64,000 nucleotides of DNA. Origin: Pelosinus propionicus DSM 13327. GTDB lineage: Bacteria; Bacillota; Negativicutes; DSM-13327. Location of the stretch: positions 45,971 through 109,970 of the forward strand of contig NZ_FOTS01000015.1 of the NCBI RefSeq assembly GCF_900114615.1, given 5' to 3'. The notes under the pieces were generated by a model. It was not told where the DNA came from. It ran no database searches and worked only from the letters and a program-made list of their open reading frames with translations. Position 1 is the stretch's first letter, and each line of letters begins with the position of its first letter. Below are positions 29,950 to 39,516 of this stretch, piece by piece. The position numbers were made by a program, and so were the translations under genes.

Positions 29950-31329
29950 TTGCTAAAAGATATAAGAAAAATTCATTTTGTTGGCATAGGTGGTGCTGGT
30001 ATGAGTGCTATTGCCAAAGTCTTACTACAAATGGGATATATTGTTTCAGGGTCTGACCTTACTAAATCTGAGACTACTGCTAAACTAGAAAAAATAGGTG
30101 CTCATATATTTTTAGGACACAACGAAGAGAATCTTCAAGATTCTCAAGCAATTGTAATATCAACAGCTATTCCTGAAACCAATCCTGAGGTCAAATTGGC
30201 AAGGGAAAAGAAAATTCCGGTTTTTCATCGTGCAGATATTGTGGCATATTTAATGTTGCAATATAAGGGAATTGCTGTAGCTGGTGCTCATGGAAAGACG
30301 ACAACAACATCGATGATTGCTGTTATGCTTGAACATGCAGGAGTAGATCCAACTATAATCATTGGTGGTGAAGTTGATTACTTAAATGGCAATGCTAAAT
30401 TAGGATCTGGTCAATATTTAGTTGCTGAGGCGGATGAGAGCGATGGGTCTTTTCTGAAATTTTCGCCCCATATTGCCGTAGTTACGAACATTGAGAATGA
30501 CCATATGGACTTTTATAAAACAATGGAGAATGTATTAGATACTTTTAAAAAATTCTTACATAAATTGCCGCTGAATATTGGATTAGGTATTGTATGCTTT
30601 GATAATGAGAATATTAGAAAATTAGTAAATGAAGTAGAGCGTTCCTATATATCTTACGGAATTGATCATGCTGCCCAATATATGGCGCGTAATCTGTCTA
30701 CTCAAGGCGCGATGACTACTTATGATGTGTTTCATAACGAACAGCTATTAGGGTCTATCAAAATAAATGTTCCAGGAAAGCATAATGTAGCGAATTCTTT
30801 AGCAGCTGTTATTGTCGGCTTAAATATTGGTCTTACTTTTCAGGAAATTGCAGAAGGTTTGGCTCATTTTCAAGGCGCCAAACGCCGCTTTCAAACAAAG
30901 GCTAGAATTAATGGAGTTTGGATTATTGATGATTATGCTCATCATCCTACTGAAATCGCAACTACATTATTGGCCGCACGTCAGACAGAACCGAATCGCT
31001 TAATTTGTGTATTTCAACCTCATCGTTATTCACGGACCGCATTTTTACGCAATGAATTTGGCTCTGCTTTTCAGTCAAGTGATATATTAGTTCTTACCGA
31101 TGTGTATTCAGCAGGAGAGGCACCCATTCCAGGGATTACAGGTGAGGTTTTGAAAGAGGAGGTTGAAAGCCAAACGAGCAAGAAAGTGATTTATATTGCG
31201 GATAAAGATAAAATAGCTAGGTACCTCAGTCAAATTGTTGAGCCTGGTGATTTGGTTATTACCATGGGGGCTGGGAATGTTTATTGTGTAGGGGAAGAAC
31301 TTATTGAGACTTTAGTACAAAAACAGTAG
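29950..31329 (+). CDS. murC: UDP-N-acetylmuramate--L-alanine ligase
   Basis: First amino acid addition in peptidoglycan precursor synthesis. GIGGAGMSAIA near residue 12, ATP-binding GAHGKTTTTSM near residue 113, and DDYAHHPTEI in the C-terminal half. TTG start with AAGGGGAGA upstream. 459 aa. In many Firmicutes murB follows; here the next gene is murA. Confidence 0.97.
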   Translation: MLKDIRKIHFVGIGGAGMSAIAKVLLQMGYIVSGSDLTKSETTAKLEKIGAHIFLGHNEENLQDSQAIVISTAIPETNPEVKLAREKKIPVFHRADIVAYLMLQYKGIAVAGAHGKTTTTSMIAVMLEHAGVDPTIIIGGEVDYLNGNAKLGSGQYLVAEADESDGSFLKFSPHIAVVTNIENDHMDFYKTMENVLDTFKKFLHKLPLNIGLGIVCFDNENIRKLVNEVERSYISYGIDHAAQYMARNLSTQGAMTTYDVFHNEQLLGSIKINVPGKHNVANSLAAVIVGLNIGLTFQEIAEGLAHFQGAKRRFQTKARINGVWIIDDYAHHPTEIATTLLAARQTEPNRLICVFQPHRYSRTAFLRNEFGSAFQSSDILVLTDVYSAGEAPIPGITGEVLKEEVESQTSKKVIYIADKDKIARYLSQIVEPGDLVITMGAGNVYCVGEELIETLVQKQ

Positions 31330-31330
31330 C

Positions 31331-31372
31331 TATAGAAATTGTCTCCCCTTTTGGGAGGCATTTGTTTCTATA
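31331..31372. repeat. Hairpin between murC and murA
   Basis: TATAGAAA (31331-31338) pairs with TTTCTATA (31365-31372), with an inner TCCC-ctttt-GGGA stem. Little T-run follows, so termination would be partial at best. Confidence 0.5.
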
Positions 31373-31500
31373 AGAAGTGGGTTCGGATAGTAGCATTTAC
31401 TTACATAATTAAATGATTTAAATTGATGATGATACTTGGCATAAGTCAAGTTTATAATTGAGTTATAGGGTGGTTGTACTTTTCTAGGAGGGGGAAGACG

Positions 31501-32754
31501 GTGGAGAAATTTATCGTCAAGGGGGAAGTACAGTTAAATGGAACGATTAGGATAAGTGGAGCTAAGAATGCAATATTGCCGATTATGGCAGCGACACTCT
31601 TATGTTCTGGTGTGAGCATTATTCATGATGTTCCTTACTTACGAGATATTAAAGTTATGCAAGATATTCTAACCTTATTTGGTGCTAGAATTATTAGAGA
31701 AAAAAATACGTTATTAATCGATACATCTAATATACAAGACGCGGATATCCCAGAACATTTGATGAGAGAGATGAGGGCATCTATCTTTTTGATGGGGCCA
31801 TTGTTAGGGCGGTTTCATAAAGTAAAACTTTCTTATCCTGGAGGCTGTGCAATTGGTCCAAGACTCATTGATCTACATATAAAAGCACTGGAAAAAATTG
31901 GAGCATCAGTCAAAGAAAACTTTGGATTTATTGAAGCACAAGCCGCTTGTCTGACTGGTGGAGAAATTAACTTTGATTATCCCAGTGTAGGTGCCACGGA
32001 AAATGCTATGATGGCGGCAGTACTAGCTAATGGTGAAACTATTATTCGAAATGCGGCTCGTGAACCGGAGATATATGATTTGCAGGTATTTCTTAATAAG
32101 ATGGGCGCTAGAGTAATTGGAGCAGGTACTGATACGATTAGAATTGACGGAATAAAAAAACTTACACCAGCTGAACATATTGTCATGTCTGATCGCATTC
32201 AGGCTGGTACGTTTCTGATTGCAGCAGCTATTACCCATGGTGACGTAGTTGTGGAGAATATATTATCTGAACACGTTTTTTCTGTGATAGATAAGCTAAA
32301 AGATATTGGTGTGAAAATTACAACTGGAAAAAATTCAATTCGGGTAAGAGGGGGAGAGCTGCGTGGTGTTGATATTAAAACATTACCATATCCAGGATTC
32401 CCCACTGATTTACAAGCCCCGATGTTATCATTAGTAACAAATGCTAAGGGAACGAGTATTATAACAGAAACAATTTTTGAAAATCGTTTTAAACATGTAG
32501 ATGAATTAATGCGTATGGGAGCTAAAATTAAGGTAGAGGGTCGTACTGCTATTATACGCGGCATACCCAGATTAACAGGAGCTATCGTCGCTGCACATGA
32601 TCTTAGGGCTGGTGGAGCATTGGTTCTTGCAGCTTTGGCAGCCGAAGGCGTTTCTGAAATAGAAAATGTATATCATATCGATCGGGGATATGAAGCCTTA
32701 GAAGAAAAACTTAGAAGTTTAGGAGCAAATATTTTACGCTACAAAAAGGACTAG
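31501..32754 (+). CDS. murA: UDP-N-acetylglucosamine 1-carboxyvinyltransferase
   Basis: Transfers enolpyruvate from PEP to UDP-GlcNAc, the first committed step of peptidoglycan synthesis. The catalytic Cys is present at residue 116 (GGCAIGPR), so the enzyme should be fosfomycin-sensitive. GTG 31501 is preferred because AGGAGGGGG ends 6 bases upstream; TTG 31474 would lie before that ribosome site. 417 aa. Confidence 0.96.
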   Translation: MEKFIVKGEVQLNGTIRISGAKNAILPIMAATLLCSGVSIIHDVPYLRDIKVMQDILTLFGARIIREKNTLLIDTSNIQDADIPEHLMREMRASIFLMGPLLGRFHKVKLSYPGGCAIGPRLIDLHIKALEKIGASVKENFGFIEAQAACLTGGEINFDYPSVGATENAMMAAVLANGETIIRNAAREPEIYDLQVFLNKMGARVIGAGTDTIRIDGIKKLTPAEHIVMSDRIQAGTFLIAAAITHGDVVVENILSEHVFSVIDKLKDIGVKITTGKNSIRVRGGELRGVDIKTLPYPGFPTDLQAPMLSLVTNAKGTSIITETIFENRFKHVDELMRMGAKIKVEGRTAIIRGIPRLTGAIVAAHDLRAGGALVLAALAAEGVSEIENVYHIDRGYEALEEKLRSLGANILRYKKD

Positions 32755-32766
32755 GGGGATATTAGC

Positions 32767-33702
32767 ATGAAGAGCAGACGAATTGCAGTGGTAATGGGGG
32801 GACCATCAGCAGAGAGAGAGGTTTCTTTAAATACAGGCAAAGCTATATTAACAGCACTTCAGGAAAGCGGATACAAAGGTGCAGTAGGCATTGATCTTGA
32901 GCCTGCACGTTTTGTGGAGCAGTTAGCTGAAGAAAAAATTGAAGTTGTTTTTAATGCGATACATGGTCAATATGGTGAAGACGGAGTATTACAAGGAGTT
33001 CTTGAATTATTAGGGATCCCTTACACTGGGTCAGGAGTGTTAGCTAGTGCTATGGCAATGGATAAAGGCATTTCTAAAAGAATTTTTTTATCCGCTTCCA
33101 TTCCGACACCTCGTTCTCTTTTATTTACAAAATCTGACTTAAGTCGTAATTTAGTATCAGAAATTATTGCTGGTTTTAGTATACCTGTGGTAGTAAAATC
33201 TTCATCTCAAGGATCTAGTATAGGTGTTGTCATTGTTGAGAACAGTAAAGACTTATCCCAGGCAATTGAGCAGGCTTTTCAATATAGCGATACGATCTTA
33301 GTTGAAGAATTTATAAAAGGTAGAGAACTTACCGTTGCAATCTTAGGTAATAACGAACTAAAAGCATTGCCTGTAATTGAAATCGTACCTTTTTCAGGAA
33401 GGTATGATTATCATTCTAAATATACAAAAGGGACTACTGAATATATAGTGCCAGCTCGAATATCAGAGGAAATCACTGTACTTGTGCAAAAAGTTGCTTT
33501 AGAGGCTTTTCAAGCATTAAGATGTTCTGGTATTGCGAGAGTGGATATAATGCTTGATGATGATAATAATCCTTATGTGTTAGAAGTAAATACAATACCT
33601 GGAATGACAAGTACTAGTTTAGTACCAAAAGCTGCTGCTGCTGCGGGAATATCATTTAGTGCATTATGTGAGGAATTACTATGTTTAGTAGAAAATAAGT
33701 AA
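32767..33702 (+). CDS. ddl: D-alanine--D-alanine ligase
   Basis: Joins two D-alanines for the MurF reaction. ATP-grasp fold: GGPSAEREVSL near residue 11, VVKSSSQGSSIGV near residue 141, and the metal/ATP site LEVNTIPGMTSTS near residue 277. 311 aa, the short DdlB form. 12 bases after murA. Confidence 0.96.
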   Translation: MKSRRIAVVMGGPSAEREVSLNTGKAILTALQESGYKGAVGIDLEPARFVEQLAEEKIEVVFNAIHGQYGEDGVLQGVLELLGIPYTGSGVLASAMAMDKGISKRIFLSASIPTPRSLLFTKSDLSRNLVSEIIAGFSIPVVVKSSSQGSSIGVVIVENSKDLSQAIEQAFQYSDTILVEEFIKGRELTVAILGNNELKALPVIEIVPFSGRYDYHSKYTKGTTEYIVPARISEEITVLVQKVALEAFQALRCSGIARVDIMLDDDNNPYVLEVNTIPGMTSTSLVPKAAAAAGISFSALCEELLCLVENK

Positions 33703-33731
33703 CATAAAAATACTAAATCCTTGTAGTTATA

Positions 33732-33850
33732 AGACAGTATTTGTATGGAATCGATACTGTTCAATTAGTGCTGAAGAGATACCTCTTTTCGGAGCTAGCT
33801 GAATCGGTAATTATTGGAGACCATGTCAATATACTGTCTGCTTTTTTATA
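33732..33850 (+). ncRNA. Candidate structured RNA or large-headed terminator, ddl-ftsQ gap
   Basis: AGACAGTAT (33732-33740) pairs perfectly with ATACTGTCT (33831-33839) and is followed by GCTTTTTTAT. Inside, ATGG/CCAT and AAGAG/CTCTT helices can form, giving a multi-branched fold of about 108 bases. No match to a riboswitch class I know. Confidence 0.4.
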
Positions 33851-33926
33851 ATTGTATTATGCTTGAAATTGTTGTATCATTACTTCTATACTTATAGATA
33901 TTAACGTTATTTCAAGGAGCGATTAT

Positions 33927-34682
33927 ATGGGGGATCTAGAATCATTGCAATATACACCGAAAGATAAAAGCCTTAGGCCGAATCAGGGGTTTATTGGATT
34001 AATTTTAGTACTGGTTATATTGATTGCTGGGCTATTATTTATCAAATCGTCGTATTTTACTATCGGGGAAGTAGTAGTTGAAGGAAATAATTATATAACT
34101 GCGGAAGATGTGTACCATATTGCTGAGATTCCTGAGAAATTGAATATATTTAATTTAAATACAGTGGATATAAAAAATCGATTACTTAATGACTTAAGAA
34201 TAGCAGATGTTGAGGTTTCGCGACGCTTTCCAGGAACCATAGTTATTCATATAAAGGAACGGAAGCCAATCGTATATATCACTAGCAGTTATGGGTTCTT
34301 AGAATTGGATGCGAAAGGGATTGTATTAGCTGCTTTTAAAAATTTAAAAAATATGAATGTGCCCATGATAACAGGAATTCGATTAGATAACGAATATGTC
34401 AGCGATAAAATTGAAAATCCAACGATTCAAAGTGTTGTTTGTTATTTATCGCTGCTGGATGAACCAGTATTGAATCAAATCTCTGAGGTAAATGTAAGAT
34501 CGCCAGAGCAAATTAGTGCTTATACAGTTGCATCCGTACAAATACGTTTAGGAAGTAGTGAGAGATTAGCTGATAAAGTTAAATTAACAAATACTATTTT
34601 GCATGAAATTAGTGATAAAAAAATGAGTGTAGAATATATTGATCTTACCTATGCCTCACCTTTTATTAAATTAAAACCTTAA
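33927..34682 (+). CDS. ftsQ: Cell division protein FtsQ/DivIB
   Basis: 251 aa bitopic protein: short cytoplasmic N-terminus, one membrane helix (about 24-42), a POTRA domain beginning FTIGEVVVEGNNYI, and the FtsQ domain with RRFPGTIVIHIKERKP. Acts outside the membrane as a divisome scaffold with FtsL and FtsB/DivIC. AAGGAGCG 8 bases before the ATG. Confidence 0.93.
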   Translation: MGDLESLQYTPKDKSLRPNQGFIGLILVLVILIAGLLFIKSSYFTIGEVVVEGNNYITAEDVYHIAEIPEKLNIFNLNTVDIKNRLLNDLRIADVEVSRRFPGTIVIHIKERKPIVYITSSYGFLELDAKGIVLAAFKNLKNMNVPMITGIRLDNEYVSDKIENPTIQSVVCYLSLLDEPVLNQISEVNVRSPEQISAYTVASVQIRLGSSERLADKVKLTNTILHEISDKKMSVEYIDLTYASPFIKLKP

Positions 34683-34739
34683 GAGGGGGAGGGATTTCAA
34701 GAACATAAAATATAGTTAAAACAAAAGGAGAGCGAGAAA

Positions 34740-35432
34740 TTGCTGAAGCTTAGACAAGGACAAGCTGCTATTGCCTTGGTATGTGTGGTGCTAGGGTTTA
34801 TGTTAGCGGTACAATTTCGTACGGCCCAGGATATCCGATCAAGTATTCCTTTTCAGCGTATCGAAGATTTATCACAACGTTTAAGTCAAACTGAAAAAGA
34901 ACGGGATGTACTACTAAAACAAGTATATGAATTAAGGCAGACGACAGGAGCTGAATCGGCGACGAAAGAAAGTGAAAATATTAAAATGGGCGCTGGTGTA
35001 GTGGCTGTAAGAGGAACAGGTCTTAGTATAACAATTGACGATAGTAAAAGATTATCGAAACCAGGAGAAAATCCGAACTTATATTTAATTCATGATGAAG
35101 ACATGTTAAAGGTAATTAATGAACTGTGGGCAGCTGGTGCGGAGGCGATCTCTATTAATGGGCAGAGGCTAATTGCTACATCAGAAGTGCGTTGTGCAGG
35201 ACCAACACTGTCAGTAAATAACACACGTTATTCGCCGCCATATGAAATATTGGTCATTGGTGAACCGCAAACCTTGGAAAATTCTCTTAAAATGAGAGGC
35301 GGAGTAATAGAGACATTACAGTTTTGGGGAATTCAAGTTAGTCTAAAAAAACAAGATATCGTAGATATTCCTGCATATAAAGGTGCATTTCGCTTTGAAT
35401 ATGCCAAGCCAATAAAGGATGGTGGTAAATAA
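34740..35432 (+). CDS. DUF881 family protein
   Basis: 230 aa. N-terminal membrane helix, then a coiled-coil stretch (about 40-68) and the DUF881 domain with the GTGLSITIDD and EAISINGQRL sequences. Members are found next to sbp and division genes across Firmicutes and Actinobacteria; function unknown. TTG start with AAAGGAGAG upstream. Overlaps the next gene by one base. Confidence 0.9.
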   Translation: MLKLRQGQAAIALVCVVLGFMLAVQFRTAQDIRSSIPFQRIEDLSQRLSQTEKERDVLLKQVYELRQTTGAESATKESENIKMGAGVVAVRGTGLSITIDDSKRLSKPGENPNLYLIHDEDMLKVINELWAAGAEAISINGQRLIATSEVRCAGPTLSVNNTRYSPPYEILVIGEPQTLENSLKMRGGVIETLQFWGIQVSLKKQDIVDIPAYKGAFRFEYAKPIKDGGK

Positions 35433-35761
35433 TGGCTTTACCATTGGCTGGACTTATTATTGGTATTAGTTTAGGTATTTTTTTCCCTCTTACTATACCT
35501 GTTGAATATGCAAAATTCATGTCAGTTGCTTTGTTAGCTTCTTTGGACTCTGTATTTGGTGGATTACGTGCGGGAGCGGAAGAAAAATTTGATAATACTG
35601 TATTTATTACAGGATTTTTTACGAATGCTTTAATGGCTGCGGGATTAGTATACATCGGCGAAGGATTGGGTATTGATTTATATTATGTTGCGCTGTTAGC
35701 GTTTGGTTTACGGATATTTCAAAACTTGGCAATTATTCGACGATATTTTTTAAGGAAATAA
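35432..35761 (+). CDS. sbp: Small basic protein (DUF1290)
   Basis: 109 aa with three or four membrane helices, matching the family of Bacillus Sbp, found between ftsQ/DUF881 and ftsA. SLDSVFGGLRAGAEEKFD near residue 39 is the family core. Membrane protein, function not established. Start overlaps the DUF881 stop (TAATG). Confidence 0.9.
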   Translation: MALPLAGLIIGISLGIFFPLTIPVEYAKFMSVALLASLDSVFGGLRAGAEEKFDNTVFITGFFTNALMAAGLVYIGEGLGIDLYYVALLAFGLRIFQNLAIIRRYFLRK

Positions 35762-35762
35762 T

Positions 35763-35796
35763 AAAAAAGACTTGGTTTAGACCAAGTCTTTTTTAT
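35763..35796 (+). terminator. Terminator ending the mraZ-sbp run
   Basis: AAAAAAGACTTGGT - TTAG - ACCAAGTCTTTTTT, 14 perfect pairs. It implies a separate promoter for ftsA-ftsZ. Confidence 0.93.
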
Positions 35797-35977
35797 ATCA
35801 CTAATATGAATATACTTTTAGGGAGAGGACGATATCTACAGAGAATGAAGCATATTAGTGTTCATTGATTAAGACCATAAATAGTGTGTTTTTTAAAGTC
35901 ACAATTTAAATTATGAATTTGCGATAGAACTTTTCAAAAAATATTAGTAGGATAATTGTCTCTTTATTACAATAAAA

Positions 35978-36006
35978 AAAGGAAATTTGGTATTTGTGTT
36001 GAAATA
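35978..36006 (+). promoter_or_regulatory. Candidate SigH-type promoter for ftsA-ftsZ
   Basis: AAAGGAAAT (35978-35986), 11-base spacer, GTTGAAATA (35998-36006), near the SigH consensus (RnAGGAwWW, 11-12, RnnGAAT). Bacillus subtilis is known to have a SigH promoter before ftsAZ. The rest of 35797-35977 shows no gene. Confidence 0.4.
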
Positions 36007-36043
36007 GGATTATGGTGTAGAAATACTTCGAATGAGGTTAGCC

Positions 36044-37240
36044 ATGGATGGTAAATATATCTTAGGAATTGATATCGGTACAAGCAATATTAAAATATTT
36101 GTTGGAGAAATTGCTCTAGATGGGCATGTAACAATAGTCGGTAGTGGACAGATGACAACAAATGGTTTGGAAAAAGGGGTAATTTCCAATTCTAATCAGC
36201 TGGTCAAATCGATAGAGCAAGCTGTAGACTGTGCAGTGATGGCGACGAATATTTCTGTTAAGAATGCTTACATCGCTATCGGTGGTATGGAACTTAAAGC
36301 AGTGAATAGCATTGGTAGCATTGCTCCTTCAATTCCTAGTAACATTACAATTGATGACGTGAATCGTGTGTATCGTGCTGCTGCATTGGTTGCAATTCCT
36401 GATGATCATGAAATGTTACATATCTTTCCACAAAAGATATTTGTTGATAAACAAAGAAGCATTGGATTACCTCTACAGGAAAAGGGGGCTCACTTAGAAG
36501 TCGAAGCTCATGTCATAAGTATATCTAAGTTGACACTCAAAAATCTGATCGAGGAAATTGAAACATTAGGTATACATGTTGTTGGTGTAATTGCTAATGC
36601 TGTTGCTATTACAGAGGCTACAATTCCAGTACCAGATGAAACCTTTTTGGTAATAGATATAGGGGCGGGAAGTACCGAGTTAATCTTGTGTCAGGAGGGA
36701 CAACTCTATTTCACTACAGCATTGTCTTTAGGTGGAAATTATATTACAAGTGACATTATGCAAGGGTTAGATATTTCCTGGGAACATGCTGAGGAGATAA
36801 AAAAATATTATGCAAAACTAAATAAGCAACTAAAAGGGCAGGAGGTCATTTTAGATTGTAATGCCTATGGTACTACTGACAAGCATGTTTCTTATGACTT
36901 TTTATATAAAATTATTGAGAGTCGTATCTGTGAACTTGTTTATTTAATGCATGAGCATAGTAAAATATTTTTAGCAGAAAATAAAATTGAGAAGGTTTTT
37001 CTTACTGGTGGTTGTGGGACTATGCCTGGTTTTGTTCAAAGCGTAGAAGCAACTTTTGGTATACCGGTTGAAGTTGTTGCTCTTCAGGAATTGTCTTTAG
37101 AGTATCGTGCTCCTGAGAATGCAGCTTGTTATGGGATATTAAAATATGCAGGAAAGAATTTGCCAGAACCCCAAGTTGCTCAGGAGAGTAATCTTTGGCG
37201 GTCATTGTTGAGTAAGTGTAGAAGCTTTTTTAAAAACTAA
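36044..37240 (+). CDS. ftsA: Cell division protein FtsA
   Basis: Actin-like ATPase that ties FtsZ filaments to the membrane. LGIDIGTSNIK (phosphate 1), the SHS2/1C insert, VIDIGAGSTE (phosphate 2) and TGGCGTMPG (adenosine motif). The C-terminus LWRSLLSKCRSFFKN is the amphipathic membrane-targeting helix. ATG 36044 has GAGG 6 bases upstream and is preferred over ATG 36032. 398 aa. Confidence 0.94.
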   Translation: MDGKYILGIDIGTSNIKIFVGEIALDGHVTIVGSGQMTTNGLEKGVISNSNQLVKSIEQAVDCAVMATNISVKNAYIAIGGMELKAVNSIGSIAPSIPSNITIDDVNRVYRAAALVAIPDDHEMLHIFPQKIFVDKQRSIGLPLQEKGAHLEVEAHVISISKLTLKNLIEEIETLGIHVVGVIANAVAITEATIPVPDETFLVIDIGAGSTELILCQEGQLYFTTALSLGGNYITSDIMQGLDISWEHAEEIKKYYAKLNKQLKGQEVILDCNAYGTTDKHVSYDFLYKIIESRICELVYLMHEHSKIFLAENKIEKVFLTGGCGTMPGFVQSVEATFGIPVEVVALQELSLEYRAPENAACYGILKYAGKNLPEPQVAQESNLWRSLLSKCRSFFKN

Positions 37241-37267
37241 ATCTTGTGACTATAAGGGGGAAATTCC

Positions 37268-38314
37268 ATGCTTGAATTAGATATGGATTTAGATCAATTT
37301 GCTGCAATTAAAGTAATTGGTGTTGGTGGTGGTGGAAATAATGCTGTAAATCGAATGATTGCTGCTGGTCTACATGGCGTAGAATTTATTACAGTAAATA
37401 CAGATGCACAAGCGTTAATGCATTCTCAGGCAGCTTATCGAATACAAATTGGAGAGAAACTTACCAAAGGACTTGGAGCGGGTGCTAATCCGGATATTGG
37501 TGAAAAAGCTGCTCAAGAGAGCCGTGAAGAAATTATAAAGGCATTACGTGGTGCTGATATGGTTTTTGTAACTGCAGGAATGGGAGGCGGTACGGGTACT
37601 GGTGCAGCTCCTGTTGTTGCTGAGTGTGCTAAAGAGGTAGGAGCATTAACGGTTGGTGTTGTCACAAAACCCTTTTCTTTTGAAGGCCGAAGACGTCAGG
37701 CGCAAGCTGAAAGTGGAACGGCAAAGCTAAAAGAAAAAGTAGATACTCTGATTACCATACCGAATGATCGCTTACTGCAAGTGGCTGATAAACGTACTTC
37801 TATGATCGACGCTTTTCGTATTGCTGATGATGTATTACGCCAAGGGGTGCAAGGTATTTCAGATTTAATTGCTGTACCAGGGCTTATTAATTTGGATTTT
37901 GCAGATGTGAAGACCATTATGACTGATACAGGTTCAGCCTTAATGGGTATTGGATATGGTTCTGGTGACAATCGAGCAGTAGCTGCAGCGGAAGCTGCTA
38001 TAAAGAGTCCGCTGCTAGAAACTTCAATTGAAGGGGCTAGAGGAGTTCTTTTGAACATTACGGGCGGACCAAGTCTAGGTTTATTGGAAGTAAATGAGGC
38101 TGCAGCCATTATTTCTGATGCAGTTGATCCTGAGGCAAATATTATCTTTGGCGCAGTTATCGATGAAAATTTTCAGGATGAAGTTCGTGTGACTGTAATT
38201 GCTACAGGGTTTGATGGCAAGCCTCTTAGTGTGGTAAAGGGAAAATTGGAGAGCACAACGATAGAACCATTTAAAGTCCGTGATTTAGATATACCAACAT
38301 GGATGAGACGTTAG
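37268..38314 (+). CDS. ftsZ: Cell division GTPase FtsZ
   Basis: Tubulin-like GTPase that forms the Z ring. Tubulin signature GGGTGTG at residues 106-112, T7 loop [11 protein letters not shown]. The C-terminal peptide [10 protein letters not shown] is the docking site for FtsA and SepF (both encoded in this window). The linker before it is very short, giving 348 aa, slightly shorter than usual. Confidence 0.97.
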   Translation: MLELDMDLDQFAAIKVIGVGGGGNNAVNRMIAAGLHGVEFITVNTDAQALMHSQAAYRIQIGEKLTKGLGAGANPDIGEKAAQESREEIIKALRGADMVFVTAGMGGGTGTGAAPVVAECAKEVGALTVGVVTKPFSFEGRRRQAQAESGTAKLKEKVDTLITIPNDRLLQVADKRTSMIDAFRIADDVLRQGVQGISDLIAVPGLINLDFADVKTIMTDTGSALMGIGYGSGDNRAVAAAEAAIKSPLLETSIEGARGVLLNITGGPSLGLLEVNEAAAIISDAVDPEANIIFGAVIDENFQDEVRVTVIATGFDGKPLSVVKGKLESTTIEPFKVRDLDIPTWMRR

Positions 38315-38361
38315 ATTTTTTCTCGTATGGTCAGGCGAGAATATAAATGAATATTGTACAG

Positions 38362-38398
38362 AAAAAGCATGCGAAATTTAATTTTGTATGCTTTTTTG
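38362..38398 (+). terminator. Terminator after ftsZ
   Basis: AAAAAGCAT / ATGCTTTTTT with further pairing inside (CGAAATT / AATTTTG). Confidence 0.8.
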
Positions 38399-38436
38399 TT
38401 TGATATAAAAGTAGCGAAATTCACTTTACCATTCAG

Positions 38437-38505
38437 TTGTAGAAAAAAATAGTTGGAAAAAAAAACCATATTTCTACAAAAAAATAAAGACCTTCTTGTT
38501 ATAAT
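38437..38505 (+). promoter_or_regulatory. Candidate Spo0A-controlled promoter of spoIIGA-sigE
   Basis: TTGTAGAAA (38437-38445) and its inverse TTTCTACAA (38471-38479) each differ from the 0A box core TTGTCGAA by one base. TATAAT follows at 38500-38505 without a well-placed -35, as in Spo0A-activated promoters. Bacillus spoIIG is a known Spo0A target; the site call is inference. Confidence 0.4.
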
Positions 38506-38586
38506 AAGAATAACTTATGCAATGAAACAATAGATTATTATTAAAATGTATATTCTATAACGTTTATGATGATAGGACGGTTATCG

Positions 38587-39516
38587 ATGTATATCTATGC
38601 TGATGTGCTTTTTATTATTAATATAATGATGAATAGTATGGTTTTAATGTTAACGGCTTGGACAGTGGGGGTTGCATATAAATTTTGGCGAATTCTATTG
38701 GCTGCAGTAGTGGGGGGTTGCTATGTTTTACTTGGCATGTTGCCTAACATGGAATTGTGTCACACTGTTCTCGCTAAATTCGTGATATCATGGCTGCTCA
38801 TTTATATAGCTTTTGGTTATACGTCTAAACGTAAGTCCTTTTTATTGTTGGCGTCCTTTTATGTTATATCTTTTATTTTAGGTGGTTCTATTGTTGGATG
38901 GGTTTATTTTTGGCAAGAGAATTATTACTCTCATGCTTTGAACAAAATTTTTACAAATTTATCTTGGAAAAGTATATTATGGGGAAGTTGTTTAGGGGCT
39001 ATATTGATTGTAAGTATAATTCGACGCATGGTATCAAGTACAACTCGAAATCAGAGCCTATATCGTGTGAAAATTGAATATAATGGGCAGGTGGCTGAAT
39101 TAACTGCCATGCTTGATACCGGTAACAGCCTATATACTACGATAGGTCATAAACCAGTAGTTCTAGTTAGTCAATATAGTGTAGAGCCAATTTTAAGTGA
39201 GGATGTGGTAACTTTTTTACGAGAAAATGTACCAGAAATGTGGTTGGTAAATTTATCCCGTTGTATTGATGATAAATGGTTATCGCGTACGCAGATCATT
39301 CCTTATCATGGCATAGGGAGCCGTAGTATGTTGTTAGCATTTAGAGCTGATGCCTTACTTGTATCCCTAACGGGTACAGCTGAAATAAGGATTCAGGATG
39401 TGGTAATTGGAATTTATAGCGGGGCTTTATCAGAGGATGGAACATATGCTGGCTTATTACATCCTCAGATCATCAATGAGTTATACAAAAAAGAGGGGGC
39501 AAGTATATGCGCATAA
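38587..39516 (+). CDS. spoIIGA: Sigma-E processing peptidase SpoIIGA
   Basis: Membrane aspartic protease that removes the pro-sequence of SigE after SpoIIR signalling from the forespore. Five N-terminal membrane helices (about 1-150), then a protease domain with the catalytic DTGNS motif ([10 protein letters not shown]). ATG 38587 is preferred over 38566 since AGGACGG ends 6 bases upstream. 309 aa. Its end overlaps sigE by ten bases, the usual two-gene arrangement. Confidence 0.95.
   Translation: MYIYADVLFIINIMMNSMVLMLTAWTVGVAYKFWRILLAAVVGGCYVLLGMLPNMELCHTVLAKFVISWLLIYIAFGYTSKRKSFLLLASFYVISFILGGSIVGWVYFWQENYYSHALNKIFTNLSWKSILWGSCLGAILIVSIIRRMVSSTTRNQSLYRVKIEYNGQVAELTAMLDTGNSLYTTIGHKPVVLVSQYSVEPILSEDVVTFLRENVPEMWLVNLSRCIDDKWLSRTQIIPYHGIGSRSMLLAFRADALLVSLTGTAEIRIQDVVIGIYSGALSEDGTYAGLLHPQIINELYKKEGASICA

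Noticed and set aside
37696..38109. 137-codon minus-strand ORF inside ftsZ
   Set aside because: Shadow of a well-supported gene; Ser/Ala-rich text typical of antisense frames.
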